DNA of 21,414 nt from Crocinitomicaceae bacterium (GTDB lineage Bacteria; Bacteroidota; Bacteroidia; Flavobacteriales_D; Crocinitomicaceae): positions 1 to 21,414 of the forward strand of contig DQTF01000018.1 in assembly GCA_015662935.1 (NCBI GenBank), read 5' to 3'. The position numbers and the translations under genes were made by a program. Shown in pieces: positions 14,000 to 21,414 of this stretch. Below the pieces are notes generated by a model that saw nothing but the letters and a program-made list of their open reading frames with translations, did not search any database and had not been told where the DNA came from. Numbering within the stretch: position 1 is the first letter of the stretch; each line of letters begins with the position of its first letter.

Positions 14000-14899
14000 A
14001 TGATTATTCTTGATGAACATACCGTACCTCTTATTAATGAACCTATTCGTTTAGTTGATTATAGCATTGCTGTATTTCCACAGTTAATGACAAAAAATGC
14101 TGTAAAAAAAGCACTGAAGAGAAAAGAATTATTACTTAATGGCGAAATTGCAACTTCTGGACACTGGATGGTTGAAGGGAATGTTATTCAGCTTATTGAC
14201 ACCGAAAGTCGCATACCCAAAGCATTCCCTTTAAAGGTTGAAGTTGTTTTTGAAGATGATTATTTTCTTGTCGTCAATAAACCTTCTGGCTTGACGGTTA
14301 GTGGAAATTCTTTTAGAACGTTGGAGAACGCAATGGTCGATCAGTTTATATTGTCTTCACAAAAAGATGCATTGAAATGGGCAAAACCGGTCCATAGATT
14401 AGATAATGCAACAAGTGGATTAGTAATCATGTCTAAAACAGCCACTTTTCATCGAGAAATGGCAAAACTATTTGAGAATAGAAAAGTGGAGAAAACCTAT
14501 CATGCAATCACGACTGGAGAATGGAGTGATGAAGAAGGTGTAATTGATTCGACTATCAATCAGCAAGTGGCAAAGACACGCTATAAGATATTGCAACAAG
14601 TTCCATCTTTAAGAAGTGAGTTTCTTTCTTTCGTTCAACTGAAACCACAAACGGGTAGGACACATCAATTGAGAATTCATTGTACATTTTCTAATCATCC
14701 TATTGCGGGAGATGTTCTTTATGGAGAAGCTGGTAACACTCTACTTCACAAAGGTTTGTTTTTAGCTGCGACTCAATTGTCGTTTATTCACCCCATTCTG
14801 AAAAAAGATGTGACAATTGAAATTGCTGTTCCTCATAAGTTTTTCTCGTTGCTGGAGAGGGAAGAAAGACGTTGGATTAAGTTTAAAGAAAAAGATTAA
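14000..14899 (+). CDS. RluA-family pseudouridine synthase
   Basis: Converts specific uridines in rRNA or tRNA to pseudouridine, in the cytosol. The protein is 299 aa. An S4-like RNA-binding domain occupies about 15-75 (MTKNAVKKALKRKELLLNG). The catalytic domain follows with VVNKPSGLTVSG, the HRLD motif (132-135, catalytic Asp135), TSGLVIMSKTA, EKTYHAI, and the RluA-type LKPQTGRTHQLRIH. This matches the RluA/RluC/RluD superfamily. The exact target site cannot be deduced. Its start codon follows a terminator's T-tract with 2 bp between, so expression depends on read-through or on a promoter inside the terminator region. Its stop overlaps that of the sensor kinase on the opposite strand. Confidence 0.88.
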   Translation: MIILDEHTVPLINEPIRLVDYSIAVFPQLMTKNAVKKALKRKELLLNGEIATSGHWMVEGNVIQLIDTESRIPKAFPLKVEVVFEDDYFLVVNKPSGLTVSGNSFRTLENAMVDQFILSSQKDALKWAKPVHRLDNATSGLVIMSKTATFHREMAKLFENRKVEKTYHAITTGEWSDEEGVIDSTINQQVAKTRYKILQQVPSLRSEFLSFVQLKPQTGRTHQLRIHCTFSNHPIAGDVLYGEAGNTLLHKGLFLAATQLSFIHPILKKDVTIEIAVPHKFFSLLEREERRWIKFKEKD

Positions 14900-16110
14900 A
14901 CATCATTTAAAATAAACACATAACAAGTTCCGTTCTCTGTACTGAGTGATTTCTCCCCATTCATTTGCTCTGTTAGTATGTCGATTAACTCGACTCCAAA
15001 ACTGATTTTGCTCTTTGATACTTCTTTCCAAGTACCATTATCACAATAAGAAAATTGGTATTGATTTAACTTTTTGGAGATGTTAATCGTTATTTCTCCA
15101 TTCTCAACACCTTTTAATCCATGCTTGATTGAATTGGAGACAAGTTCATTGATTAATAATCCCATTGGGACAATTGTATTCAGGTTAATCTGTTCGACAT
15201 CTGTTGAAATGTTCAATTTGATTTCTTTGTCGGCAATCGTAAATGCATTCACAATTTCTTGTGTCAATTCTTCGATATAGGATTGCAAGTTTATTTTCGA
15301 TAACTCTTTTTCTGCGTATAGTTTTTCATGAATGAGTGACATTGCCATTATTCTATTGATGGCTTCCTTGAAATGTTCTTTTCCTTCATCCGTTTTCATA
15401 TCCTGACTCTGCATTCTCAATAAAGAGATAATGATTTGCAAATTGTTTTTGACCCTATGGTGAATTTCTTTTAGTAAGGTTTCATTCTCCAAACTTTTTA
15501 CTTGGTTCAATTTGTTTTGAGTTTCGAGTGTCTTGTTGCTTGCAATGAGCTCTTGTTCTGCATGGCGTTGCATGGCTATAAATTGATGTAATAAATAAGC
15601 AATGATAAAGAATGCAAATAACACTTCAACGAAATCGCCTAGGTTCTCAATAAATGTTCTTTGAGTTAATTCTGCTATATGATTATTTAAGGAGAAAAAG
15701 AAGAAGATGAAAATACTGATACAATTTACGATCAGAAAAAATAATCCAGCTTTTCTCCCAAGACCAATAAATGCAACTAAAATACAGCAAGTTAACCAGA
15801 GAAAATCTACGTAATGGGTATAGTCATTCATTGTACTCATTGCAATACCCGATATCAAACTTCCTCCAGTGGCAAAAATCAAAAATACGATTCGAGTATT
15901 TTTAGTTTTGTGTAGATAATAAAAACCGAATGAAGATACCAAAAGTACCGCGGCAACAGGAATGAGGCCAGAAATGTTTGAAACACTGTAGATACCTCCC
16001 AAAAGGATGAACACAAACGTAAAAGTGAGACTAATTCTCCAAGCAAGAAGGTAAAGTCCTCTTTTGTAGAAGTCTTTGATTGTGGATGTGTCTGGAGTGA
16101 AAATGCTCAA
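14896..16110 (-). CDS. Membrane sensor histidine kinase, HisKA_2 type
   Basis: Two-component sensor of 404 aa. The start is a TTG at 16110, since no ATG precedes the first membrane segment and an in-frame TAA lies 15 bp upstream (16123-16125); the next Met is at residue 91, inside the membrane part. About six transmembrane helices (roughly 25-42, 47-66, 73-93, 103-117, 121-141, 160-180) form the sensor. A coiled-coil linker (182-213) leads to the HisKA_2 motif EIHHRVKNNLQ with phosphoacceptor His217. The ATPase domain has N-box INELVSNSIKH (Asn321, Asn326), G1-like YCDNGTW and G2-like FGVELIDIL. No periplasmic domain and no response regulator are adjacent. It is the last gene of a three-gene operon. 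The signal is unknown. Confidence 0.88.
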   Translation of the reverse strand: MSIFTPDTSTIKDFYKRGLYLLAWRISLTFTFVFILLGGIYSVSNISGLIPVAAVLLVSSFGFYYLHKTKNTRIVFLIFATGGSLISGIAMSTMNDYTHYVDFLWLTCCILVAFIGLGRKAGLFFLIVNCISIFIFFFFSLNNHIAELTQRTFIENLGDFVEVLFAFFIIAYLLHQFIAMQRHAEQELIASNKTLETQNKLNQVKSLENETLLKEIHHRVKNNLQIIISLLRMQSQDMKTDEGKEHFKEAINRIMAMSLIHEKLYAEKELSKINLQSYIEELTQEIVNAFTIADKEIKLNISTDVEQINLNTIVPMGLLINELVSNSIKHGLKGVENGEITINISKKLNQYQFSYCDNGTWKEVSKSKISFGVELIDILTEQMNGEKSLSTENGTCYVFILNDV

Positions 16111-16137
16111 ATCTTGCTCTATTTAGGCTGAATTTAA

Positions 16138-16824
16138 TTAAAATAATGGACTTCCGTTGATATCTGTTGTCAAAACATCGCTCATGTAGTCAAAGAATGG
16201 TCGCATGGATTGAAAGGTGGCATCAACTTGCTTGGCAAAGTCTTTTTGCAGTACTTCTTTATCAGAAAAATTCTTCCAGACAACGTATTGTTTGTATCGT
16301 AATAAGTCAATAGCTTTATGGTCTTTCGGAAAACTTTTTGGTGCTGTTTTTAGTTGGTCACCCTGTAGTCCTCCGAAAGTTTGAACGAAATTTTTCTCCG
16401 TGATAATTGCTCTAAATTCTTCATCGTCCATCGCGATTTCTTCTCTAATTCTCAATAAATCTTCTTTGTTTGGTGCCCAAAAACCACCAGCAACCATCGA
16501 TTTATTACCTTCTTCTATGCGAAAGAAATAACCACCTCGAAGTTGTTGAGTAGCCCTTTTGAACCCACCAGCCCAATGCGTTTTGTAAGGCGCTTTGTTT
16601 TTGGAGAACCGAACATCTCGGTATATTCTGTATAGACTTTTCTTGCCATTTAAGGTTTCGATGTTGTCATGCTGAGAGAGTAATGCAAGAACATCATCTG
16701 CGAAGTCTATCATTTTTTCATGATTCTTTACATATTCTGCTTTGTTTTCAGCAAACCAATCTCGATTGTTGTTCTTTTTCAGTTTGTAGAGAAAATCAAA
16801 AGTTGATTGTGTCAATTGAGCCAT
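16138..16824 (-). CDS. DUF2461 family protein (TIGR02453-like)
   Basis: A soluble 228-aa protein of unknown function. The family hallmarks are visible: the opening TFDFLYKLKKNNNRDWFAEN, then IYRDVRFSKNKAPYKTHWAG (about 67-86), FFRIEEGNKSMVAGGFW, and near the C-terminus LLRYKQYVVWKNFSDKEVL. I chose the ATG at 16824; the upstream TTG (16830) is only six bases earlier and abuts the stop of the preceding gene. No signal peptide or membrane segment is present. It is 6 bp downstream of the ketosynthase-like gene and 27 bp upstream of the kinase, so the three are probably cotranscribed. The family has no established biochemical role that I know of. Confidence 0.85.
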   Translation of the reverse strand: MAQLTQSTFDFLYKLKKNNNRDWFAENKAEYVKNHEKMIDFADDVLALLSQHDNIETLNGKKSLYRIYRDVRFSKNKAPYKTHWAGGFKRATQQLRGGYFFRIEEGNKSMVAGGFWAPNKEDLLRIREEIAMDDEEFRAIITEKNFVQTFGGLQGDQLKTAPKSFPKDHKAIDLLRYKQYVVWKNFSDKEVLQKDFAKQVDATFQSMRPFFDYMSDVLTTDINGSPLF

Positions 16825-16830
16825 TTGCAA

Positions 16831-17877
16831 TTATTTACTCAATAAAATAAAGCTGTGTCGAACTTCATCAAAGTGATTATAGATTAATATTTTTTTCTTT
16901 GGGTGGTTATTAGAGTGTCTTAACAAAACAGTTTGCTCATCCTTATAAGTTCCATTCAAAATATGAGCAGAAAGCCAGGTAGCAAAAGCTGAACTCGTTC
17001 TAAAATCACCAATCAAGTTTTTAAATCCAAGGATGTTTGCATTGGAAAAGAAATTCATATCAACATATTCATACCATTTGTTGTGACGCAAATCTCCATT
17101 GTAGCCAAGCATAACTGAATCTATGCTGGAGGCCTTTATTTTGTTCTTCGCTAAGAACTCAGTCAGCAATTTTCCTAAATCATCTTCAGTTGGATAAGTA
17201 ATTTGAGCAACATCTATGATTTGCGCATAGTAGTCTTTTGCATCTTTTTCTACAATGAATAAGCTCGCACCTTCTCCGCAAATTGTTCCTTTTGTTCTGG
17301 AGTTAATTAATTTATCGCTTGATATAATTTCATCCTTGTACTTATTTGCAAGAGAATCAATATTGTAATTATAACTTGAAATTTCTTCCAGTCCACCAAT
17401 TAACAATTTCTGATGTTTTCCTTCCTCAAACAATAAAAAAGAATCGAGTAATGTACTTTCAAAAGAGAGTCCCCCGTTTGTGTACGTAGTATTGTATCCT
17501 CTATTTGATCCCATCAATGCTAATTGCCCAGCAACAGCATTGGGAGTACTTTGAACAAAGTTTGTAGGTGTTAAAACCCCTTCTTCGTATTCTACAATTT
17601 GATTTAGAAATTTAATACAATCTTCTAAACCACCATTTGCTGTGCCTATGAGAATACCTTCAATGTCATTGTGTTTTTGCACAAGAGGCAATCCTGTTCC
17701 AACTCCCATTCTGACAGCTTTTCCCATTCTTCGTAGCAGCCCTTTAGGAATAAAACTAAGGTAGTTCGGTTCTATTGCATGGTAGACCTTATCTTCAATC
17801 ACACGAACTTCTCCTGCTAATAATTCATTATTATAGGTGTTTTGAGGAGAAATGGTTTTTAAATCTGTGATGTACAT
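16831..17877 (-). CDS. Ketosynthase-like protein lacking the catalytic residues
   Basis: A 348-aa thiolase/beta-ketoacyl-synthase-fold protein. Landmarks of the fold: GILIGTANGG (74-83), TPTNFVQSTPNAVAGQLAL (103-121), YNTTYTNGGLSFES (128-141), ICGEGASLFIVE (199-210) and FKNLIGDFRTSSA (285-297). In active ketosynthases the third of these carries the nucleophilic Cys; here it is Gly (135/136). The His of the K..xGH motif is replaced by Asp291, and the other catalytic His site reads GYNGD (258-262). So it cannot perform normal Claisen condensation. I have seen such Cys-less relatives beside aryl-polyene/flexirubin clusters, where they may act as partner or length-control subunits, but here no acyl carrier protein or partner synthase is adjacent. 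It heads the operon with DUF2461 and the sensor kinase. Confidence 0.75.
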   Translation of the reverse strand: MYITDLKTISPQNTYNNELLAGEVRVIEDKVYHAIEPNYLSFIPKGLLRRMGKAVRMGVGTGLPLVQKHNDIEGILIGTANGGLEDCIKFLNQIVEYEEGVLTPTNFVQSTPNAVAGQLALMGSNRGYNTTYTNGGLSFESTLLDSFLLFEEGKHQKLLIGGLEEISSYNYNIDSLANKYKDEIISSDKLINSRTKGTICGEGASLFIVEKDAKDYYAQIIDVAQITYPTEDDLGKLLTEFLAKNKIKASSIDSVMLGYNGDLRHNKWYEYVDMNFFSNANILGFKNLIGDFRTSSAFATWLSAHILNGTYKDEQTVLLRHSNNHPKKKILIYNHFDEVRHSFILLSK

Positions 17878-18010
17878 CGAATCAATTTTGTAAGTTATTC
17901 TTTGGTAAGATGTGACAAGATAATTGATTTTTTTTAAAATAAAACTTGCATGAGCATTTTAATCTTGCTTTCTATATGAATTCATAGAGGTTGTTGTAAA
18001 AAGAGTGTTG

Positions 18011-18018
18011 TATTTTTG
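18011..18018 (+). promoter_or_regulatory. -7 box for the beta-helix gene
   Basis: TATTTTTG matches TAnnTTTG, with GTTGTTG about 17-19 bp upstream as a possible -33 element. The implied leader is about 40 nt. Confidence 0.5.
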
Positions 18019-18062
18019 TTCTAGATAGTTTTTATTAAGCAATCATCATTAAAACCAACACA

Positions 18063-19538
18063 ATGAAAAAGATATTATCACTAGCGATTTGCTTCTTGTT
18101 TATCATGGGAAGTGCAAATTCTCAAATTTCCTTTAAGAAATTAAAAGACAAATTGAATGGTACTGAAGAATCAGGTACGACAACATCAACGTCCAATTCT
18201 ACAACAGCAACGACAACGAAAGAAGAAGTATCCAACTCTTCAGTTGCATCTACTTCTGGAATGGCTATTTCAAAGAAAACGACTCCTAATTTTGCAAAGA
18301 AAGGAAGAACTTGGTATGTGAGCAGAACGAATGGTTCAGGACAACTAGGAACGAAAGAGCGTCCAGCCAAAGATTTAGGAAACATCATTCACCATTTAAA
18401 GCCAAATGATGTTGTTTTAATTGCAGGTGGAACTTATAAAAGTAAAGGCTCAAGGGGTTCTGATGAAATCAATGTTCCTGTAAAAATTTATGGAGGGTTT
18501 GACGAGACATTCACCAAAAGAGATCCTTGGGGAGAAACGAAAACGATTTTCACAGGAGTGAATGAATACATGAAATTGACGCAACCTCGATTGTACATTC
18601 GCACGAATCAACAGAGAGAAGCAAACGGGCAACTTTCTGAGGGGAGTGAAGTAGTGGTAGATGGTATTATTTTCGATAATGGACCTAGAAACCGTTATCA
18701 CACAACAGAGAATTATGCAATACGAAGACAAGCAAGCCCTAAATCTGGTCAGAATCCATCTCCAGAATCAGGTGGGGTTGTGATTAATGCGAGTAAATAC
18801 ATGAACGTAACAGTTCAAAATTGTGTCATTATGAATACAGCACCTACACAAGGAGCACTCTCTGTACAAGTTTATAAAGGCGGTAAAGGTTTGATTCAGA
18901 ACAACTTAAGTATTAATAATACAGGATATGGAATTCATATTAAGACAGGATACATGGGAAGTGATAAGTCCTTGTACCCTCAATTTACAGTAAAACATAA
19001 CACCTGTTTGTTCAACTGGAAACACGATGCGATTGCTTCTTATGGTGGTGATGCATTATGTGTAGAGCGTAACCTGATAGCTGTAGTAGAGAACAATGTT
19101 TTCGGATTTGGTCACATGGGGGGAGTTTACAGTCATGGAGCGGATTTAACGTTGAATAATAATTTATTCACAGGGAATTCAAAGTATGATTTTAAAGAAA
19201 TCAATGCGAAGATGAAAGTAGATGATATTCTTGATGAATCAATGTATTTGAATCAATACAGTGACGGAAATGAATCTGCTTTGATTAAGATTCCTGTAGG
19301 AGAACGTTGGGCAAAGGTTTATGGAAACCGTCAAGAAATCAGAAGAGAAGATGTAGATGCAGCTGTTTCTGTTAGTAATTCTGGCGCGAACCAATTAAGA
19401 AGCATGCTTGGACTCAATGTACAAGGAAGTAGCGTTGCAATGGATGCGGAAATTTTTCTACCATTAATAACTATCGAAGAAGCATTACCAGCAGGAGCAT
19501 TATCCTGGAATGGAAAAGGTTGTCAAAAACCTCAATAA
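18063..19538 (+). CDS. Secreted right-handed beta-helix protein
   Basis: A 491-aa exported protein. The signal peptide (about 1-21) ends GSANSQ. A Ser/Thr-rich linker follows (about 35-66). The body opens with TWYVSRTNGSGQLGTKERPA (83-102), a start typical of pectate-lyase-like parallel beta-helix proteins, then DVVLIAGGTYKSKG. Coil repeats follow, rich in Asn and in short V/I-x-N strings (MNVTVQNCVIMNTAP, GLIQNNLSINNTGYGIHIKTG, VKHNTCLFNW, ALCVERNLIAVVENNVFGFG, LTLNNNLFTGNS). No T9SS C-terminal domain is evident; it ends SWNGKGCQKPQ. No catalytic residues are certain, so polysaccharide binding or degradation is only inferred from the fold. It has its own promoter box and a terminator. Confidence 0.8.
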   Translation: MKKILSLAICFLFIMGSANSQISFKKLKDKLNGTEESGTTTSTSNSTTATTTKEEVSNSSVASTSGMAISKKTTPNFAKKGRTWYVSRTNGSGQLGTKERPAKDLGNIIHHLKPNDVVLIAGGTYKSKGSRGSDEINVPVKIYGGFDETFTKRDPWGETKTIFTGVNEYMKLTQPRLYIRTNQQREANGQLSEGSEVVVDGIIFDNGPRNRYHTTENYAIRRQASPKSGQNPSPESGGVVINASKYMNVTVQNCVIMNTAPTQGALSVQVYKGGKGLIQNNLSINNTGYGIHIKTGYMGSDKSLYPQFTVKHNTCLFNWKHDAIASYGGDALCVERNLIAVVENNVFGFGHMGGVYSHGADLTLNNNLFTGNSKYDFKEINAKMKVDDILDESMYLNQYSDGNESALIKIPVGERWAKVYGNRQEIRREDVDAAVSVSNSGANQLRSMLGLNVQGSSVAMDAEIFLPLITIEEALPAGALSWNGKGCQKPQ

Positions 19539-19559
19539 AGTAAAACCACAAACAACCAG

Positions 19560-19597
19560 AAAAACCGAGTTTAGCGATTGCTAGAATCGGTTTTTTT
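19560..19597 (+). terminator. Terminator of the beta-helix gene
   Basis: Outer stem AAAAACCGA (19560-19568) with TCGGTTTTT (19587-19595), an inner TAGC/GCTA stem closed by GATT, and a T7 tract to 19597. Confidence 0.85.
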
Positions 19598-19642
19598 GTT
19601 TTAAACAGAATGACTATCTTTAAGAAAATACAAGCGATCAAT

Positions 19643-19650
19643 TACCTTTG
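19643..19650 (+). promoter_or_regulatory. -7 box for the NYN-LOTUS gene
   Basis: TACCTTTG is an exact TAnnTTTG match. CTTTA around 19618-19622 could be the -33 element. The implied leader is about 17 nt. Confidence 0.55.
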
Positions 19651-19673
19651 ATTAATAGCTTAAAGAATAAAAT

Positions 19674-20411
19674 ATGAATACAAATTTAAACCTTGCTGTA
19701 CTAATAGACGGTGACAACATACCGTCTGCTCACGTAAAAGAGATGATGGAAGAAATTGCTAAATATGGCAATCCAACAATTAAAAGAATTTATGGCGACT
19801 GGACGAAGCCACATCTCACAAAATGGAAAAATTTATTACTGGAGAATGCAATTACTCCAATTCAACAATATGCCTACACTACAGGTAAAAACGCAACAGA
19901 TTCAGCAATGATTATCGATGCAATGGACATCCTTTACAGTGGAAAGGTCAACGGATTCTGCCTAGTTTCTAGTGATAGTGACTTTACACGTTTAGCAACT
20001 CGATTGAGAGAAGCAGGAATGAAAGTAATTGGAATAGGAGAGAAGAAGACTCCAAATCCGTTCATCGTAGCGTGTGACAAATTTATTTACATTGAAATTT
20101 TAAAGAAGCAAGGAGCGAAGAAAAATGAGGACAACAAAGAAGTTGAAAAAACAGAAGTAGATAAAATAACACGCAAAGAAATTAATTTAATCGCGACAAC
20201 TATCTCAGACCTCTCTGATGAAGATGGATGGGCATTTTTAGGAGATGTCGGTAGTCTTTTGCAAAAGAAACAACCAAATTTTGATTCCAGAAACTACGGA
20301 TTTGAAAAGCTAACTCCTTTAATGAAATCAATAGGTAGCTTTGAAATAGAACAAAGAGAAGCAGCTAAAAGCAGGCATAAATTAATTTTTGTAAAGAATA
20401 AAAAGAAGTAA
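19674..20411 (+). CDS. NYN-domain putative RNase with LOTUS/OST-HTH domain
   Basis: A 245-aa cytosolic protein. The N-terminal NYN (PIN-like, LabA/DUF88 type) domain, about 1-145, has VLIDGDN (Asp12, Asp14), NATDSAMIIDAMD (Asp76) and SSDSDFTRL (Asp101, Asp103), the acidic cluster that binds metal in PIN-like nucleases. A charged linker (about 147-168) leads to a C-terminal LOTUS/OST-HTH-type winged helix (about 169-243; GWAFLGDVGSLLQKKQPNF, then YGFEKLTPLMKS), a predicted RNA-binding module. RNA cleavage or decay is inferred from the family; the target is unknown. A 91-aa gene follows 11 bp later and is likely cotranscribed. Confidence 0.88.
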   Translation: MNTNLNLAVLIDGDNIPSAHVKEMMEEIAKYGNPTIKRIYGDWTKPHLTKWKNLLLENAITPIQQYAYTTGKNATDSAMIIDAMDILYSGKVNGFCLVSSDSDFTRLATRLREAGMKVIGIGEKKTPNPFIVACDKFIYIEILKKQGAKKNEDNKEVEKTEVDKITRKEINLIATTISDLSDEDGWAFLGDVGSLLQKKQPNFDSRNYGFEKLTPLMKSIGSFEIEQREAAKSRHKLIFVKNKKK

Positions 20412-20422
20412 CATAATTTTCA

Positions 20423-20698
20423 ATGAAAACTATCTTCTGTAAGAAAGGTCAACCCACAAAAATTATTTCTAATTTTGGGACAGGTTATGCAAAAACCTTT
20501 CATATTATCATTGCTACAAAAAATAATGAAGAGCAACTGTCGGGCACCTTCATTGAAAAAAGATTCTTGTGGATATTTCCTCAAGCACCAATCGAAGGTG
20601 AGTTAGAAAAAGTAATGACTTTCGATCGATATTGGATCAATGGCATTTATTCTGTTGTAATTATACCAAAGCAAGATGTTACTGTTACTGTAAAATAA
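20423..20698 (+). CDS. Small hypothetical protein downstream of the NYN-LOTUS gene
   Basis: A 91-aa protein that I do not recognise. No signal peptide or transmembrane segment. The composition is beta-prone (KTFHIIIAT, GIYSVVIIPKQDVTVTVK) with a central aromatic segment EKRFLWIFPQAP. The N-terminus MKTIFCKKGQPTKIISNFG is basic, with a single Cys. It is 11 bp after the NYN-LOTUS stop and before a shared terminator, so it may work with that protein, for example as an RNA-associated or regulatory partner; this is inferred only from position. Confidence 0.6.
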   Translation: MKTIFCKKGQPTKIISNFGTGYAKTFHIIIATKNNEEQLSGTFIEKRFLWIFPQAPIEGELEKVMTFDRYWINGIYSVVIIPKQDVTVTVK

Positions 20699-20718
20699 CG
20701 ATCATCATTTATTATCAC

Positions 20719-20750
20719 AAAAAAAAGCCGCCATTAGGCAGCTTTTTTTT
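20719..20750. terminator. Bidirectional terminator between convergent genes
   Basis: An A8 tract and GC, then GCC (20730-20732), loop ATTA, GGC (20737-20739), and GC plus a T8 tract, with one C/A mismatch in the stem. The A- and T-tracts on both sides let it end the small gene on the plus strand and the stress-protein gene on the minus strand. Confidence 0.85.
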
Positions 20751-20764
20751 GTTTTCAATTCTTA

Positions 20765-21414
20765 CTACGCATTAAACATGAAGTGACCTTTTGAAACAAA
20801 TAAATCCTCTGCATTAACTGTCAATAGAGGTAGATTTAATTCATTCTCTATCATGAATTGAATAAATGACTTAGGGTTGGTGATAATTCCTTCTTGAAAA
20901 TATCCAGCGGCTAATAAATCGGCATCTACTTTTTTTGCATAAGCTAAAAGTTCGTTGTTATAATTATTTCCGATAGCAATATTGGCAATTTCATAGTTTA
21001 CTCCTTTCTCATCAAAATGATTCTTTACAATATTCTGATTAGATTTCATGTGCTTTTCTAACCATTCGTCTTCGTCATGGTACCCAACTAAATGAACCGT
21101 TGCATTGAATCGTTTAGCCATCGAAGCTGCAAACTTGGTGATTTGAATCGTGTTTTTATCAAAAGAGAATGGCATGACAATCGTTTTGATTTTATCGACT
21201 GTCTTTTTACCTTGAGTAATTAAAAAAGGACTGCTAGAGTTACTAATCATTTTAATAGCATTACTTCCAAATACTTTTTGAAATCCTTGCGCACCATGTG
21301 TTCCCATGACAATTAATTCAGGACTCAGTAATTCTCCTGCTTTTCCAATGTCTTCAAAGACATCACCAACCAGTACACGAGAAGACATTACTTTTAAGTC
21401 TTTCTCATCTAGTG
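20765..21414 (-). CDS. Tandem universal stress protein, N-terminus beyond window edge
   Basis: The frame is open through the right edge: nine residues (LDEKDLKVM) precede SSRVLVGDVFEDIG, so the ATG at 21388 is internal and the N-terminus is missing. Two UspA domains are visible. The end of the first has LIVMGTHGAQGFQKVFGSNA and PFLITQG. Its nucleotide-binding motif has 8 residues between the second Gly and the GS, one fewer than the usual G-x2-G-x9-G-S/T, so ATP binding is uncertain. The second begins KIKTIVMPFSFDKN and has no such motif at its end (AAGYFQEGIITNP). Soluble, about 216 residues seen. Tandem USP proteins act in stress adaptation; a specific role is not evident. Confidence 0.85.
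   Translation of the reverse strand, partial: LDEKDLKVMSSRVLVGDVFEDIGKAGELLSPELIVMGTHGAQGFQKVFGSNAIKMISNSSSPFLITQGKKTVDKIKTIVMPFSFDKNTIQITKFAASMAKRFNATVHLVGYHDEDEWLEKHMKSNQNIVKNHFDEKGVNYEIANIAIGNNYNNELLAYAKKVDADLLAAGYFQEGIITNPKSFIQFMIENELNLPLLTVNAEDLFVSKGHFMFNA

Noticed and set aside
18122..18731. Two minus-strand ORFs opposite the beta-helix gene
   Set aside because: The first reads the Ser/Thr-rich linker in antisense as a Val/Asp run, and the second has no support; both are shadows.
1..21414. CRISPR array, tRNA, rRNA, riboswitch or prophage
   Set aside because: No regularly spaced repeats, cloverleaf-like sequences, conserved riboswitch cores or phage genes were seen on either strand.

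Overview
The window looks like a chromosomal segment of a Bacteroidota member, probably Flavobacteriales; a Crocinitomicaceae/Fluviicola-like lineage is my guess. The support is low-GC DNA, TAnnTTTG promoter boxes instead of Shine-Dalgarno-led starts, a fused alpha/beta E1 dehydrogenase, a Bacteroidota-type TonB receptor with an N-terminal carboxypeptidase-like domain, and secreted proteins carrying the NLVPNGSFE signature or a type IX secretion (T9SS)-like C-terminus. I see no tRNA, rRNA, CRISPR array, transposase or phage gene.

Layout. Positions 1-936 (minus) hold the N-terminal part of a large secreted protein cut by the window edge. Then come gdhA (glutamate dehydrogenase) with a strong terminator and a fused 2-oxoacid dehydrogenase E1. 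A minus-strand pair follows, an alpha/beta hydrolase then a LolA-like carrier, and it diverges from a TonB-dependent receptor over 47 bp. The 8621-10213 stretch is the unusual part. It has a decayed intergenic repeat zone with a 24-bp perfect palindrome, then a minus-strand run of short, remodelled secreted or outer-membrane genes. One of these is interrupted at an 11-G homopolymer, and another is a headless beta-barrel fragment. Next is a lipoprotein gene diverging over another 47-bp spacer from ung, followed by hemE, an OmpA-family protein with an NLVPNGSFE N-terminus, and an RluA-type pseudouridine synthase. That synthase converges, with overlapping stop codons, on a minus-strand three-gene operon: a ketosynthase-like protein without catalytic residues, a DUF2461 protein and a HisKA_2-type sensor kinase. 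The right end has a secreted beta-helix protein, a NYN-LOTUS protein with a small partner gene, and the C-terminal part of a tandem universal stress protein.

Most genes are housekeeping (nitrogen assimilation, oxoacid oxidation, uracil repair, heme synthesis, RNA modification) mixed with envelope genes. The best candidate for something new is 8873-10167. There the tail left out of frame by the G tract encodes a barrel C-terminus that resembles the neighbouring fragment and ends 2 bp before the next gene's ATG. Changing 11 G to 12 or 9 would restore a full-length barrel of about 212-213 residues. This points to an on/off (phase-variable) outer-membrane protein, a recent pseudogene, or a homopolymer sequencing error. 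All translations and alignments were done by eye without database searches.
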